Program-made: the position numbers and the translations under genes | Assembly (NCBI RefSeq): GCF_017302985.1 | Contig: NZ_JAFIMU010000007.1 | Coordinates: 3,115,001 to 3,179,000, forward strand | Length of the DNA: 64,000 nucleotides | Source: Corallococcus macrosporus | GTDB taxonomy: Bacteria > Myxococcota > Myxococcia > Myxococcales > Myxococcaceae | Direction of reading: 5' to 3' | The notes under the pieces: generated by a model | What the model was told of the DNA's origin: nothing | The model's input: only the letters and a program-made list of their open reading frames with translations | Databases searched by the model: none | Part shown: positions 8,775 through 17,893 of the stretch, one piece after another | Position numbering within the stretch: the first letter of the stretch is position 1 | How the letters are laid out: each line of letters begins with the position of its first letter

Positions 8775-9758
8775 TCAGGCGCGGGGCACGAGCCCCTGCT
8801 CGCGCAGGAAGGCCACGGTGCGGGCCACGCCGTCGGTGAGCGGGGTGGGACGGAAGGCCAGCTCGCGCTGCGCCTTGGCCGCGTTCACGCGGGCCTCCCA
8901 GCGCATGAAGGACAGCTGGCCGGGGGCGACGAGCGGCGTGAAGGGGAACACGCGCGCAAGCGGCGCGGACACGCGGGCCAGGGCCTCCATGAGGAAGACG
9001 GGCGCGACGGCGGGCGGCTTGCCGGCCCCGGCGGCCTGGCTGATGGCGAGCGCCAGGTCCGCGGTGCTGACGTACTGGTCGGCGACGAGGTAGCGCTCGC
9101 CGTTGACGCCCTTCTCGGCGGCGGCGAGGTGCACGTCGGTGCAGCCGTCCACGTAGACCACGGACATGCCGCCCGGCGGCAGCAGCGGGGCCTTCTTGTT
9201 GAGCAACTGGATGAAGAACGAGTTGAGCCCCACGTGCACCGGGCTGGGGCCGTGCACGGCGGCCGGGTTGACGTAGACGACGTCCAGGCCCTGCTGGCGG
9301 ATGGCCTCCACGGCGCGCTCGGCTTCCTGCTTGGAGCGCTCGTACGCGGTGGGCTTGGGATGCGGATCGATGTGGGCTTCGGTCAGCTCGCCGCCCCGGG
9401 GCGCGGCGAAGACGTCCATGGTGGACGTGTATACCACGCGGCGCACCTTCGCGGCGTGCGCGGCGGACAGGACGTTGACGCTGCCCTGGCGGTTCACGCG
9501 GTCGAAGATGGAGTCATCCCGCTGCCACTGCTCCGGCATGCCCGCGGCGTGGAAGACGAGCTCCACGCCGTGCATGGCGGCGGGCAGGGTGCCCGGGGAC
9601 GTGACGTCGCCCTGCACGAGCTTCACGGAGTTCGGAAGCAGCTTCGCGGCGCGGTCCGGGTCGCGCACGAGCACGCGCACGGAGGCACCCTGCTTCACGA
9701 GCCGCTGCGCGATGGCGTTGCCGATGAGGCCGGTGGCCCCGGTGACGAGGACGTTCAT
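8775..9758 (-). CDS. NAD-dependent epimerase/dehydratase (extended SDR)
   Basis: The 327-aa protein begins MNVLVTGATGLIGNAIAQRL, the Gly-rich NAD(P)-binding start of extended SDRs. The YxxxK catalytic pair appears in PTAYERSKQEAE, with VVYTST (catalytic Ser/Thr) and NPAAVHGP beyond. It resembles dihydroflavonol reductase or sterol-dehydrogenase-like proteins, so a hydroxy/keto conversion on a lipid or sugar-like substrate is likely, but the substrate is unknown. It follows the TetR gene by 22 bp on the same strand, and the two probably form an operon controlled by the dyad at 10404-10447. Confidence 0.82.
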   Translation of the reverse strand: MNVLVTGATGLIGNAIAQRLVKQGASVRVLVRDPDRAAKLLPNSVKLVQGDVTSPGTLPAAMHGVELVFHAAGMPEQWQRDDSIFDRVNRQGSVNVLSAAHAAKVRRVVYTSTMDVFAAPRGGELTEAHIDPHPKPTAYERSKQEAERAVEAIRQQGLDVVYVNPAAVHGPSPVHVGLNSFFIQLLNKKAPLLPPGGMSVVYVDGCTDVHLAAAEKGVNGERYLVADQYVSTADLALAISQAAGAGKPPAVAPVFLMEALARVSAPLARVFPFTPLVAPGQLSFMRWEARVNAAKAQRELAFRPTPLTDGVARTVAFLREQGLVPRA

Positions 9759-9780
9759 GGGCCGGCAATCTAGCCGCAAG

Positions 9781-10398
9781 TCACCGGTGCCGTGCGCCGC
9801 GGGGCTCGGGGCGGCAGCGCAGCCCGTCGAAGAACATCCCGGTGAGGCGGGGGACGCGCTTGGGGTCCGAGGCGTTCTCCGCGGCCGCGAGCGAGATGGC
9901 CATGGCCATGCACACCACGTCATCCAGGAGGATGTCGCTTCGCACCTCGCCCGCGTGCTGGGCGGCCTCCAGCAGGCGTTGGCCCTCGGCCGTCGTCGCG
10001 TCACAGCCCACGGTGTGGTTCTTGAGGACGATGCCCAGCGACGCCGCGAGCCCCTTGTACATGCCCGCGCTGTGCACGAGCTCCGCGAGATAGACGCGCA
10101 GCGCTTCGAGCGGGGGCAGGGACTCCGAGCGCTCACGGCTCTTCTTCGCGAGCGTCAGGAGCTGCTCGTCGCACGTCGCCGCGAGCAGCGCCTCCCGCGA
10201 CTCGAAGTGCCGGTAGAGCGTCCCGATGCCGACCTCCGCCTGCTTCGCCACGTCCGCGAGTGACGCGTCCGCGCCACGCTCGGAGAACACGGCATGCGCC
10301 GCCGCGAGCAGCCGCTCCCGGTTGCGCCGCGCGTCCGCGCGCAAGGCTCCGCCCTTCGCGTCCTCCACAGGCGGATTCTGGCTGTGCTTCGTCTTCAC
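9781..10398 (-). CDS. TetR-family transcriptional repressor
   Basis: The product is about 205 aa. It has a typical TetR N-terminal DNA-binding domain: RRNRERLLAAAHAVFSERG followed by the helix-turn-helix SLADVAKQAEVGIGTLYRHF and ESREALL. The C-terminal half is the variable ligand/dimer domain. The GTG at 10398 was chosen because it falls just past the dyad at 10404-10447, but no ribosome site is visible there. A GTG or TTG some 12-20 codons downstream, the latter after GGCGGAG, is possible. It is divergent from the NmrA-like gene and upstream of the epimerase gene, and probably represses both. Confidence 0.85.
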   Translation of the reverse strand: MKTKHSQNPPVEDAKGGALRADARRNRERLLAAAHAVFSERGADASLADVAKQAEVGIGTLYRHFESREALLAATCDEQLLTLAKKSRERSESLPPLEALRVYLAELVHSAGMYKGLAASLGIVLKNHTVGCDATTAEGQRLLEAAQHAGEVRSDILLDDVVCMAMAISLAAAENASDPKRVPRLTGMFFDGLRCRPEPRGARHR

Positions 10399-10403
10399 TT
10401 GAA

Positions 10404-10447
10404 AAACGGAGGATAGCTCCGTATCCAACCGGAGCAATCCTCCGTTT
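10404..10447. promoter_or_regulatory. Long inverted repeat, probable TetR operator
   Basis: ACGGAGGATAGCTCCG (10406-10421) and CGGAGCAATCCTCCGT (10430-10445) are reverse complements with one mismatch. Two further A/T pairs extend each arm, and an 8-bp spacer separates them. The dyad lies between the divergent TetR and NmrA-like genes, 23 bp before the latter's ATG. Position and symmetry suit a repressor site blocking both promoters. Confidence 0.7.
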
Positions 10448-10469
10448 AGCAAGCGAAAGGCAGGACCGC

Positions 10470-11363
10470 ATGACGACGAAGCGTGAGACCGTGTTGGTGC
10501 TGGGCGCGACAGGACAGCAGGGCGGCGCGACGGCGCGGGCATTGTTGAAGGACGGCTGGCGGGTCCGCGCGCTCGTGCGCGACCCGTCGACCGCGAAGGC
10601 CCGGGAGCTGGAAGCGGCGGGCGTGGAGTTGGTGCGCGGAGACATGGGGGACCGCGCGTCGCTCGACCGGGCGGTCGCGGGGGCGTACGGCGTCTTCAGC
10701 ATCCAGCCGGCCTCGCCCCAGGCGCACTACGGCTTCACGGACGAGGACGAGGTCCGCTTCGGCATCTCCATCGCGGACGCGGCGAAGGCCGCGGGCGTGC
10801 AGCATTTCGTGTACACGTCCGTGCTGGGGCTGCATCCCGGCTCGGGCGTGGGTCACTTCGAGAGCAAGTGGCGCATCGAGGAGCACGTCCGGGCGAGCGG
10901 CCTGCGCGCGACCATCGTGCGGCCGGGGACCTTCTTCGAGCTGTTGCTGGTGCCGGAGTTCGGCCTGAACCCGCGCGGATTCCAGTTCTTCATGCGTCCG
11001 GACCAGCCCATGCAGTTCATCGCGGCGGAGGACATCGGCGTGCTGACCGCGCGCGTGTTCGCGGATCCGCGCACCTACGTGGGGACCACGCTGGAGCTGG
11101 CGGCGGAGTCGCTCACCGGCGACCAGCTCGCGGAGAAGATCAGCCGGGCCACTGGCACGTCGCTCTCCTACGCCCGGTTCCCGCCGGAGGTGCTGGAGGC
11201 GGTCCCGATGCTGCGCAAGCTGGTGAAGATGATTGATGCGGGAGGGCTGGACGGGGTCGCGGACATCCCGGCATTGCGGCGGCTGGCCCCGGGCCTGCTC
11301 ACGTTCGACGCCTGGCTGGAGCGCGGCGGCGCCGCCGCGCTCCGGGAGCGCCTCGCGGCCTAG
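10470..11363 (+). CDS. NmrA-like NAD(P)-binding protein
   Basis: This 297-aa atypical SDR begins with the nucleotide-binding motif VLVLGATGQQGGATARALL (GxxGxxG) and continues with GDMGDRASL, VQHFVYTSV and the substrate-side FESKWRIEEH. NmrA-like proteins either sense the NAD(P) redox state or reduce small quinone-like substrates; the data do not decide. The ATG at 10470 follows AAAGGCAGGA. The gene is divergent from a TetR regulator over a strong dyad, which suggests inducible expression, perhaps by an electrophile or aromatic compound. Its TAG overlaps the stop of the convergent DUF3574 gene (CTAG). Confidence 0.85.
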   Translation: MTTKRETVLVLGATGQQGGATARALLKDGWRVRALVRDPSTAKARELEAAGVELVRGDMGDRASLDRAVAGAYGVFSIQPASPQAHYGFTDEDEVRFGISIADAAKAAGVQHFVYTSVLGLHPGSGVGHFESKWRIEEHVRASGLRATIVRPGTFFELLLVPEFGLNPRGFQFFMRPDQPMQFIAAEDIGVLTARVFADPRTYVGTTLELAAESLTGDQLAEKISRATGTSLSYARFPPEVLEAVPMLRKLVKMIDAGGLDGVADIPALRRLAPGLLTFDAWLERGGAAALRERLAA

Positions 11364-11803
11364 AACGCGACGCAGGGCTGGGAGTCGATGCGCAGCACCG
11401 ACTCCTGGCGGAACTGGCGCTTGTACTCCTCGCGGAGGGTGTCGATGTCCGCCGAGCGCGCCGCGCTGCCGTCGTGCAGCAGCACGAGGACCTTGCTCAG
11501 CTCGCGCACCAGCTCGCCGCTCTCCAGTTCGTACTGGCCGAGCGCGTCGTACACGGTCAGGCCGTCCTGGAAGCGGGGCGTGACGGACGCGTCCAGGAAG
11601 GCCTGGAACTCGGCCTCGCTGACGGGCTCGTCGCCCACGCGGTTGCGGCCGAAGTACAGGTCCGTCTGGTACTGGGGACTGCCCACCGTGCAGCGGGGGC
11701 CGTCATCGTCTTCACCGCCACACGCCGTGGCGCCCGCCCCTACCGCGAGGGTCAGGCCCAACAACAGGCGTGAGGCAACCGCGGACATGTCCGAGAATGG
11801 CAT
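11360..11803 (-). CDS. DUF3574-type lipoprotein
   Basis: The 147-aa product has a signal peptide with a lipobox around ATACGGE, then an acidic linker. The core reads QTDLYFGRNRVG, FQAFLDASVTPRF, DGLTVYDALGQY and SKVLVLLHDG, the pattern of the uncharacterised DUF3574 exported family. The function is unknown. The start at 11803 is preceded by GGGGGA; an internal ATG 5 codons later (MSAVASRLL) would equally give a signal peptide. It ends tail-to-tail with the NmrA-like gene, sharing 4 bp. Confidence 0.7.
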   Translation of the reverse strand: MPFSDMSAVASRLLLGLTLAVGAGATACGGEDDDGPRCTVGSPQYQTDLYFGRNRVGDEPVSEAEFQAFLDASVTPRFQDGLTVYDALGQYELESGELVRELSKVLVLLHDGSAARSADIDTLREEYKRQFRQESVLRIDSQPCVAF

Positions 11804-11896
11804 GGATTGGAGTCCCCCAAAGACCGAGAGGGGAGAATGCCCCAGCCGTTTCCGCGCATGCTAGACCTGTCCGGGTCCGACTTCGGGGAGGTGGGC

Positions 11897-12310
11897 ATGA
11901 CGGGAGCCATCAGTTTGGAAGCCCTGGCGGCGTACATCCGGGATGCGTTCCGGGACGTGCACATGGATGCGCGGACGCCGGACGTCTTCTTCTTCGCGGG
12001 AGACGAGCGGCAGCACCCCTTCGCGACCATCGTCACGCGGGACACGGAGCTCGACCACCACTCCAGGCTGGACCGCCCGGGCGTGTTCCGGCTGAACCTG
12101 TGCGTGGGCAAGGACAGCTTCCAGAAGCTGTTCCCGGAGCTCGACCCGAACGTCGACTTCACGGCCCTGGACGTGCTGCTGCCGCACCCGGTCCACGCGC
12201 GGATGTTCTGGGTGAGCGTGCTCAATCCCAGCCACGAGACGTTCTACGTGCTGCGCCCCTACCTGCGCGAGGCCCACGACCTCCAGCTGGGGCGCAACGC
12301 ACGGGGCTGA
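11897..12310 (+). CDS. DUF6194-like cytoplasmic protein
   Basis: A 137-aa protein of unknown function. The conserved portion reads DVFFFAGDERQHPFATIVT, then SRLDRPGVFRLNL, then PHPVHARMFWVSVLNPS, a layout typical of the DUF6194 family. No signal or membrane segment is present. The ATG at 11897 follows GGGGAGG at good spacing and aligns with the family start; in-frame ATGs at 11807, 11837 and 11858 would add unrelated residues. It is divergent from the DUF3574 gene. Confidence 0.62.
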   Translation: MTGAISLEALAAYIRDAFRDVHMDARTPDVFFFAGDERQHPFATIVTRDTELDHHSRLDRPGVFRLNLCVGKDSFQKLFPELDPNVDFTALDVLLPHPVHARMFWVSVLNPSHETFYVLRPYLREAHDLQLGRNARG

Positions 12311-12319
12311 CTCACGGCC

Positions 12320-14038
12320 CTAATCCAGCTTCTTCAGTGCCTGGATGGCACGCGCCAGGGCCTGGAACAGGCGGTTGTTGTCCGGGTCCGCGTAGAACTC
12401 GGCCACCAACCGGAAGTAGTCACACAGGCTGCTGTGCTCATCCAGCGCCATCTGGAAGAACTTGAAGAGCTTGGGCAGCGTCAGCTGGGAGTCCATACCG
12501 CTGGAGTGCAGGAGGTTGGCGACCTTCTGGATCGACGCGGAGAGCACGGGGTACTTCCCACCCAGCGTCGGATAGAAGGAGGACTCGGTCTTGGCGCCGG
12601 GTCCCTTCATGTAGAGGAAGGGACGTCCCCGGCTGAAGGCCAGGGGCACGCTGCCCTCGCCCTCGAAGATGCAGGGCAGCTCCGCGTGCTTGAAGCAGAA
12701 GTTGAACAGCAATTGCGGCGTGCGTCCCACCACGAGGATGAGGACCTCGATGCCGGTGTCTTTGAAGACGCCATCCAGCATTCCCCGGACGAGCTGCTCC
12801 GAGGGCAGGCTGGGCATCTGCTGGACGAAGACGTTCTTGAGGGGGTTCTTCTCCAGGGCCAGGCAGAGCTTCGCCGTGTTGATGGTGTCGTGGAACACGA
12901 CGATGACCGCGGGCTTCTTCAACGTGCAGAGCGCGAGCGCGGAGGCGTAGTGGAAGAGGATCTCCGCGGATGAATCCGCTTTCAGGGAGAAGTTGCGCAT
13001 CAGCCCGTACGCCCCGGCGACGAGGTAGTCGCCCGAGAACAGCACGGAGAAGAGGCACAGGTGGCTCTGGACCCTGCGAGGCCAGCCCGCCCGGCGTTTG
13101 TCCTCCTCGCTGCTGTCCTGGGGGACCTGAACGGTCTCCCAACCCTGGGCACTCTTCGCCAGCAGTTGCTGGCATTCCAGGAAGGTGTCGGGGACGAACG
13201 GCGGCAGGTAGCCCATCTCTAGGAACTTCGGTTCCTTCTTGCAGAAGTCGTACGTGGTCATCGCATCCACGTCCGGCATCGCGTCGAGTGCTTCCGTGGG
13301 GAGCAGGTAGAGCTTCGACTTGCTCGTGATGCTCAGGACCTCGAACTTGTAGGGCTGGAGCGCCAGGAAGCAATTGACGCCCATCTCCAGCGGAGGGACC
13401 TCCAGCGCCTGCTCGTCGTTGTTGTCAAAGCCTCCCGTCAGGCAGAGCGGAACGACCTCCTCGTAGCGGTCGAAGTCACTGCGCCCGACCAGCTGGATGC
13501 CCGTGTCCTCGGCAATCCAGGGGAAGAGGCCCTTGAGCTCATCCACCGTGTCTGCTTCCGCCACGATGATCTGGAAGGCCCCCTGATACCCGATGGAGCG
13601 CAACGTGTAGAGGATGTTGAAGGTGTTCGTCTGATGGCCGAAGTTGAGTGACGCCTCGACGTAGACGCGGATCTTCTTCTGCGCTTTCAGGAAGAGGAGG
13701 ATGGCCTGGGACACGGGCGGACCCTGGTAGGGGACCACGGCCTTGGAAGAGGAAGAGGTGCTGGGAAGCCCCTGGCTCTGCACGCCAGAGCTGCTGGGGG
13801 CGTGCTTGAACTCCAGGAGTTCCACCCGCACGGAGGGGGCGCGCTTGGAGTCGTCCGATGAGGACTTGGACTGACGGGCCTCCTGCAAGCGATTGAAGGG
13901 TTCAATCGTCAGCGCCTGGTCCATGGGCGGGACGGAGGCCCGCCTCTTCTTGGGAAGGACCGGCCCTCCCATGCAACGGCAGAGCTTCACGAGCTTGTGG
14001 CAGCGCAGGCAGAACATGGCCTGACATGATGCAAACAC
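12320..14038 (-). CDS. Large protein of unknown function with N-terminal Cys cluster
   Basis: The 572-aa product was not assigned to a family. Its first 25 residues contain CLRCHKLVKLCRC (C-x2-C-x5-C-x-C), which could bind zinc. Residues 30-110 are Ser/Pro-rich and low complexity. The remainder is a well-formed alpha/beta protein with strands such as KIRVYVEASLNFGHQT, FQIIVAEADTV, KPAVIVVFHDTINTAK and GIEVLILVVGR. The last is followed by FCFKHAELPCIFEGEGS, reminiscent of a GT-B glycosyltransferase donor site, but that is only an impression. GC content (about 60%) is lower than its neighbours, which suggests acquisition. The GTG at 14038 is weakly preceded by CAGGG; the ATG at 14017 (MFCLRCH) is an alternative start. 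Confidence 0.72.
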   Translation of the reverse strand: MFASCQAMFCLRCHKLVKLCRCMGGPVLPKKRRASVPPMDQALTIEPFNRLQEARQSKSSSDDSKRAPSVRVELLEFKHAPSSSGVQSQGLPSTSSSSKAVVPYQGPPVSQAILLFLKAQKKIRVYVEASLNFGHQTNTFNILYTLRSIGYQGAFQIIVAEADTVDELKGLFPWIAEDTGIQLVGRSDFDRYEEVVPLCLTGGFDNNDEQALEVPPLEMGVNCFLALQPYKFEVLSITSKSKLYLLPTEALDAMPDVDAMTTYDFCKKEPKFLEMGYLPPFVPDTFLECQQLLAKSAQGWETVQVPQDSSEEDKRRAGWPRRVQSHLCLFSVLFSGDYLVAGAYGLMRNFSLKADSSAEILFHYASALALCTLKKPAVIVVFHDTINTAKLCLALEKNPLKNVFVQQMPSLPSEQLVRGMLDGVFKDTGIEVLILVVGRTPQLLFNFCFKHAELPCIFEGEGSVPLAFSRGRPFLYMKGPGAKTESSFYPTLGGKYPVLSASIQKVANLLHSSGMDSQLTLPKLFKFFQMALDEHSSLCDYFRLVAEFYADPDNNRLFQALARAIQALKKLD

Positions 14039-14149
14039 CGTGTCAGCCCTGGAAGTACGGACAGGGTAGGAAATAGGGGCACTCGGGTGCGTCGTCCCGA
14101 GACGCAGCCACGTCCCAACCCGACGCGAGGCACGACGGGGGAAGCCGAC

Positions 14150-15349
14150 TCACGGAGTGCGGCTGCGCACGGTCTCGTCGCTCCGGGGCGAGTCCGCGTA
14201 CCCGGTCATCTCCAGGTAGCCGCGCCCCTGCACGGGGTTGCCCTCGCGCGTGCCGTCCACCGTCACCGCGCCCTCCCAGTAGCGCACCAGCACCGGCAGC
14301 TCCTGGTCCGGGAGCTTCGGCGTCACGGTGAGCGCCAGCGCTACCTTCGGCACCTGGACGCGCCAGCCCGCCGGGTACTCGCCGCCGCGCGGACTCTTCC
14401 AGGTCCCCCGTGGCTCCAACTGCATGTCCTCCGCGCGCAGGTGCACGGCCTCGCCCGTCGCGGGGACGTACGTGCCCGCGCTGAACGCGTCCTTCGTCCC
14501 GTCCTTCTTGCGCAGCTGGTAGAGCATCAGCTCGCTGCCGTCGGTGAACTGGAGCGCGAACCAGTCCCAGCCCACCTGGTCGCCGCTCAGCGCGCTGGTG
14601 CTCCACTCGCGGTCCATCCAGCTCTCGCCCTTCACCTGCACCGTCTGCCCGTCCACCGACACCGTGCCCCGTGAGGGCATGCGCGACAGCGAGTAGTAGT
14701 AGGACGCGTTGCCCCGCTGCGGCCCCTTCTGGCTCAGGCCCTTGTCACCCTGGAGCACCGGCGGCTTGCCCTCGTCCAGCGTCAGCTCCAGCGTCACGCC
14801 GTCGCCCTGCGCGCGCAGGTGCATGGGCCACGTGCCGTCCGGGCCCTCGCCGCGCACGTCCCAGTCCTGAAGCCAGACATGGAACGGCGTCCCGTCCGCG
14901 CCCGCCAGCCCCTGCGCCGCGCGGCTGAAGCGCTCCGTGACGTGGAACCGCCCCGCGCTCACGTCCGTCAGCGTGAAGTGGCCCATGAACACCTGCCGCG
15001 TGCCCCAGCCGGACTCGCGCCGTGGCTTCTCCGGCGCCAGCGCGCTGCGGAACAGCGTGAACTGGTAGCCGAAGGCCCGCCCGTCCTGCGTCTCCAGATT
15101 CCCCGTCCAGTACCACCACTCGGTGCGGAAGTCGGGGTGGGGGCCGTGGTCCTCCGGGAAGCGGAAGGGCCGGGGCTCCATCGCGCGCGCGTAGCCCTCC
15201 ATGTTCCCGTTGCCGCCCATCGCGGACGCGACCGTCATGCCGCCGCTGTTCGCGGAGCCGGTGTCCTCCGTGTCCCGCAGCACCACGCCCACCGCCGCGC
15301 CCAGCGCCGCGAGCACCAGCACCACCCCGATGACGAGTCCCCGCCCCAT
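14150..15349 (-). CDS. CrtC/AttH-like lipocalin-fold protein of an ABC export operon
   Basis: The 399-aa product has one N-terminal membrane or signal segment (residues 4-24) and a large domain with the signatures FPEDHGPHPDFRTEWWYWTG, YQFTLFRSAL and GESWMDREWS. These mark the AttH/CrtC family of double-lipocalin proteins (hydroxyneurosporene hydratase fold). Stand-alone members beside FtsX-type transporters are thought to handle lipophilic molecules at the envelope. The gene starts 3 bp after the permease stop, so it is the third gene of the operon 18618-14150. Carotenoid hydration is unlikely without carotenoid genes here. Confidence 0.8.
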   Translation of the reverse strand: MGRGLVIGVVLVLAALGAAVGVVLRDTEDTGSANSGGMTVASAMGGNGNMEGYARAMEPRPFRFPEDHGPHPDFRTEWWYWTGNLETQDGRAFGYQFTLFRSALAPEKPRRESGWGTRQVFMGHFTLTDVSAGRFHVTERFSRAAQGLAGADGTPFHVWLQDWDVRGEGPDGTWPMHLRAQGDGVTLELTLDEGKPPVLQGDKGLSQKGPQRGNASYYYSLSRMPSRGTVSVDGQTVQVKGESWMDREWSTSALSGDQVGWDWFALQFTDGSELMLYQLRKKDGTKDAFSAGTYVPATGEAVHLRAEDMQLEPRGTWKSPRGGEYPAGWRVQVPKVALALTVTPKLPDQELPVLVRYWEGAVTVDGTREGNPVQGRGYLEMTGYADSPRSDETVRSRTP

Positions 15350-15352
15350 GCC

Positions 15353-17893
15353 TCACTCCTCCCGCAGCGCCATGGCCGGGTTCGCGCGCGCCATGCGCCA
15401 CGCCGGGTACAACCCCGCGAGCGCCGCCGCCACCAGGGCCAGCACCAGTGCCTGTCCCACCACGCCGGACGACACCACCAACTGCAACGTCCACCCGAAC
15501 GAGCGCTGGTTGATGACGTGCACCAGCACGTAGGCCAAGGCCAGCCCCAGCGGGATGGAGAACAACCCCGCGAGCAATCCCAAGAGCCCCGTCTGCAACG
15601 ACACCATGCCCCAGAGCTGTCCCGGCGTGAGCCCCGTCGCGCGCAGCACCGCGAACTCGCGCGCCCGCTCCAGTTGCAGCGACATCAGCGCGCTCAGCAC
15701 GCCCACGAACGCGACGCCAATGGCCAGCAGACGCAGCACCTGCGTGATGGTGAAGGTGCGGTCGAAGACCTCCATGGACGCCTGCCGCAGCGCCCGGTTC
15801 GCGCGCACGTTCAACGCCTGCTCACCGCCCGCGCGGTCGCGCACCCGGGCCACCAGCTCGTCCACGTCCTGTCCGGGCGCGGCGAAGAGGGACAGGCCGG
15901 ACACGCCCCGGTCCTCGTACCAGTGCTCGTACGTCGCGCGCGGCATCAGCACCGTGCCCACGTCCGAGCCGTAGTCGAAGTACACGCCCGCCACGCGGAA
16001 GTCGTGCGGCCCCTTGTCCGTCGCGACGCGCAGCGTGTCGCCCGCGTGCACGTCCCGGTGGAACGCGAAGGGCTCCGACACGATGAGCGCATCCGGGGAT
16101 GCATCCAGCTGCCGCCACACGTCCTCCGCGCGCCCCTCCTTGAAGCGGTACGTCCGCTCGTGCCCCCTGGCGAAGTCCACCGCCAGCAGGTCCGTGTCCA
16201 CGTCGTTGATGCGCACGTGGATGACGCGGATGGAGCCGCTCGCCTCGACGCCCGGGGTGGACCGCAGCTTCTCCGCGAGCCCGGGCACCAGCGAGGAGTC
16301 CCCGCGCCGCGCCACCAGCGACGGCGGGGACACGAACACGTCCGCCTGCAACGCGGACTCCAGCCACGCCGCCACCGTGCCGCGGAAGCTGGACACCATC
16401 AGGCCCACGCCCACCGTCGTCGCCACCGCGACCATCAGCGCCGCCAGCGCCACCGCCGTGCGTGACAGGCTCGCCGTCACGCCGCGCGCCGCCATGCGGC
16501 CCAGGGGACCGAACAGCGCGCCCAGCGGCCGCGCCGACGCCACCGTCAGCTTCTCCGTCACCCAGGGCACCAGCAGCGCGCTGCCCAGCAGTACGGCGAA
16601 GAGCCCCGCGTACGCGGGCAGCAGGGCCTGCGTGGGCCACGCGAGCACCGCCGCCGCGACGGCCAGGATGAGCACCCCCAGCACCGCCAGCCGGGGCGCC
16701 CGGTTGCGCGACACGTCCTCCACCGTCGAGCGCCGCAGCGCCGTCACCGGGGCCGCGCGCGCCGCCTCCCACGCGGGCACCAGCGCCGCCAGCACCGTCG
16801 CGCCCAGGCCCAGGCTCAGGCCCTTGATGAGCGTGAAGGGCTCCAAGGACAGACGCCGCACGTTCACCACGAAGTACAAATCATTGATGGTGCGGGTGAT
16901 GAGGCCCACCAGGCCGCTGGCCATCAGGATGCCCAGCAGCAGCCCCGCCGTGGTGCCCACGATGCCCAGCATCAGGGCCTCTCCCAGCACCACCGCGAAC
17001 AGCTCGCCGCGCGTCACGCCCACCGCGCGCAGCCGGCCCAGCATCCCGCGCCGCTGCACCACGGAGAACGTCATCGTGTTGTAGATGAGGAACATCCCCA
17101 CCACGAGCGCCAGCAGCGACAGCGCGGTGAGGTTGGTGCGGAACGCGCGCGTCATCTGCTCCACCGTGCCCGCGCGTCCGGAGGTCTGCACCAGCTCCGC
17201 GCCCGGCGGCAGTGTGGCCCTCAGCGGCGCGGCCTGGGCCTCTCCGCCCTTCAGGCGCAGGTCCACGCGCGTCAGCCGGCCTTCCATCCCCAGCACCTCC
17301 TGCGCGGTGGAGATGTCCGCGATGAGCAGCGACTCCAGCGCGCGCTCCGTCGTCTCCTGCGCGGGCGTCAGCAGGGCCGACACGCGCAGTTCCCGGCGCA
17401 GCCCCGTCACCGTCACCGGCAGCGTGTCCCCGGCCTTCACGCCCAGCGCCCGCGCCGTCTTCGCGCCCATCACCACCGTGCCGGGCCGCGTGAGCAGCGC
17501 GCCCACGTCGCCCACCGCGTTGCCGGTGGAGAAGTCCCGGAAGGGGCCTTCCGCGAACGGATCCAGGCCCAGCAGCGTGAGCGTGCGCTGGTTGCCGCCC
17601 TCCACCTGCACGAAGCCCTGCACCACGGGCGCCGCGTCCGGTGCGTCCGGCCGGAGCTTCAGCGCCGTGTAGACGCCCTCCGGCAGGCCCGACGTGCCGC
17701 CGGTGATTTGATGCGTGGCGCGGCCCGCGACCACGTCCGTGGACTGCTCGAAGGCGCGCAGCGCGCTGCCGCTCGCCAGGTCGATGGACACCACCACCGC
17801 CACGCCCATCGCGATGCCCAGCAGCGACAGCGCCGTGAGCCACGGGTGCCCGCCCAGGTGCCGCAGGCTGGAGCGCGCGAGCAGCGTCCTCAT
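15353..17893 (-). CDS. FtsX/MacB-type ABC transporter permease
   Basis: An 846-aa membrane protein with two FtsX permease halves. It has an N-terminal membrane helix (TALSLLGIAMGVAVVVSIDL), a first periplasmic domain, a helix group around LALVVGMFLIYNTMTFSV and VLGEALMLGIVGTTAGLLLG, a second periplasmic domain, and a closing group ending WRMARANPAMALREE. The duplicated layout is that of long lipoprotein/lipid-exporter permeases, which work mechanically across the periplasm and do not form a channel. Its ATG overlaps the ATPase stop (ATGA), and a lipocalin gene follows 3 bp downstream. Confidence 0.87.
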   Translation of the reverse strand: MRTLLARSSLRHLGGHPWLTALSLLGIAMGVAVVVSIDLASGSALRAFEQSTDVVAGRATHQITGGTSGLPEGVYTALKLRPDAPDAAPVVQGFVQVEGGNQRTLTLLGLDPFAEGPFRDFSTGNAVGDVGALLTRPGTVVMGAKTARALGVKAGDTLPVTVTGLRRELRVSALLTPAQETTERALESLLIADISTAQEVLGMEGRLTRVDLRLKGGEAQAAPLRATLPPGAELVQTSGRAGTVEQMTRAFRTNLTALSLLALVVGMFLIYNTMTFSVVQRRGMLGRLRAVGVTRGELFAVVLGEALMLGIVGTTAGLLLGILMASGLVGLITRTINDLYFVVNVRRLSLEPFTLIKGLSLGLGATVLAALVPAWEAARAAPVTALRRSTVEDVSRNRAPRLAVLGVLILAVAAAVLAWPTQALLPAYAGLFAVLLGSALLVPWVTEKLTVASARPLGALFGPLGRMAARGVTASLSRTAVALAALMVAVATTVGVGLMVSSFRGTVAAWLESALQADVFVSPPSLVARRGDSSLVPGLAEKLRSTPGVEASGSIRVIHVRINDVDTDLLAVDFARGHERTYRFKEGRAEDVWRQLDASPDALIVSEPFAFHRDVHAGDTLRVATDKGPHDFRVAGVYFDYGSDVGTVLMPRATYEHWYEDRGVSGLSLFAAPGQDVDELVARVRDRAGGEQALNVRANRALRQASMEVFDRTFTITQVLRLLAIGVAFVGVLSALMSLQLERAREFAVLRATGLTPGQLWGMVSLQTGLLGLLAGLFSIPLGLALAYVLVHVINQRSFGWTLQLVVSSGVVGQALVLALVAAALAGLYPAWRMARANPAMALREE

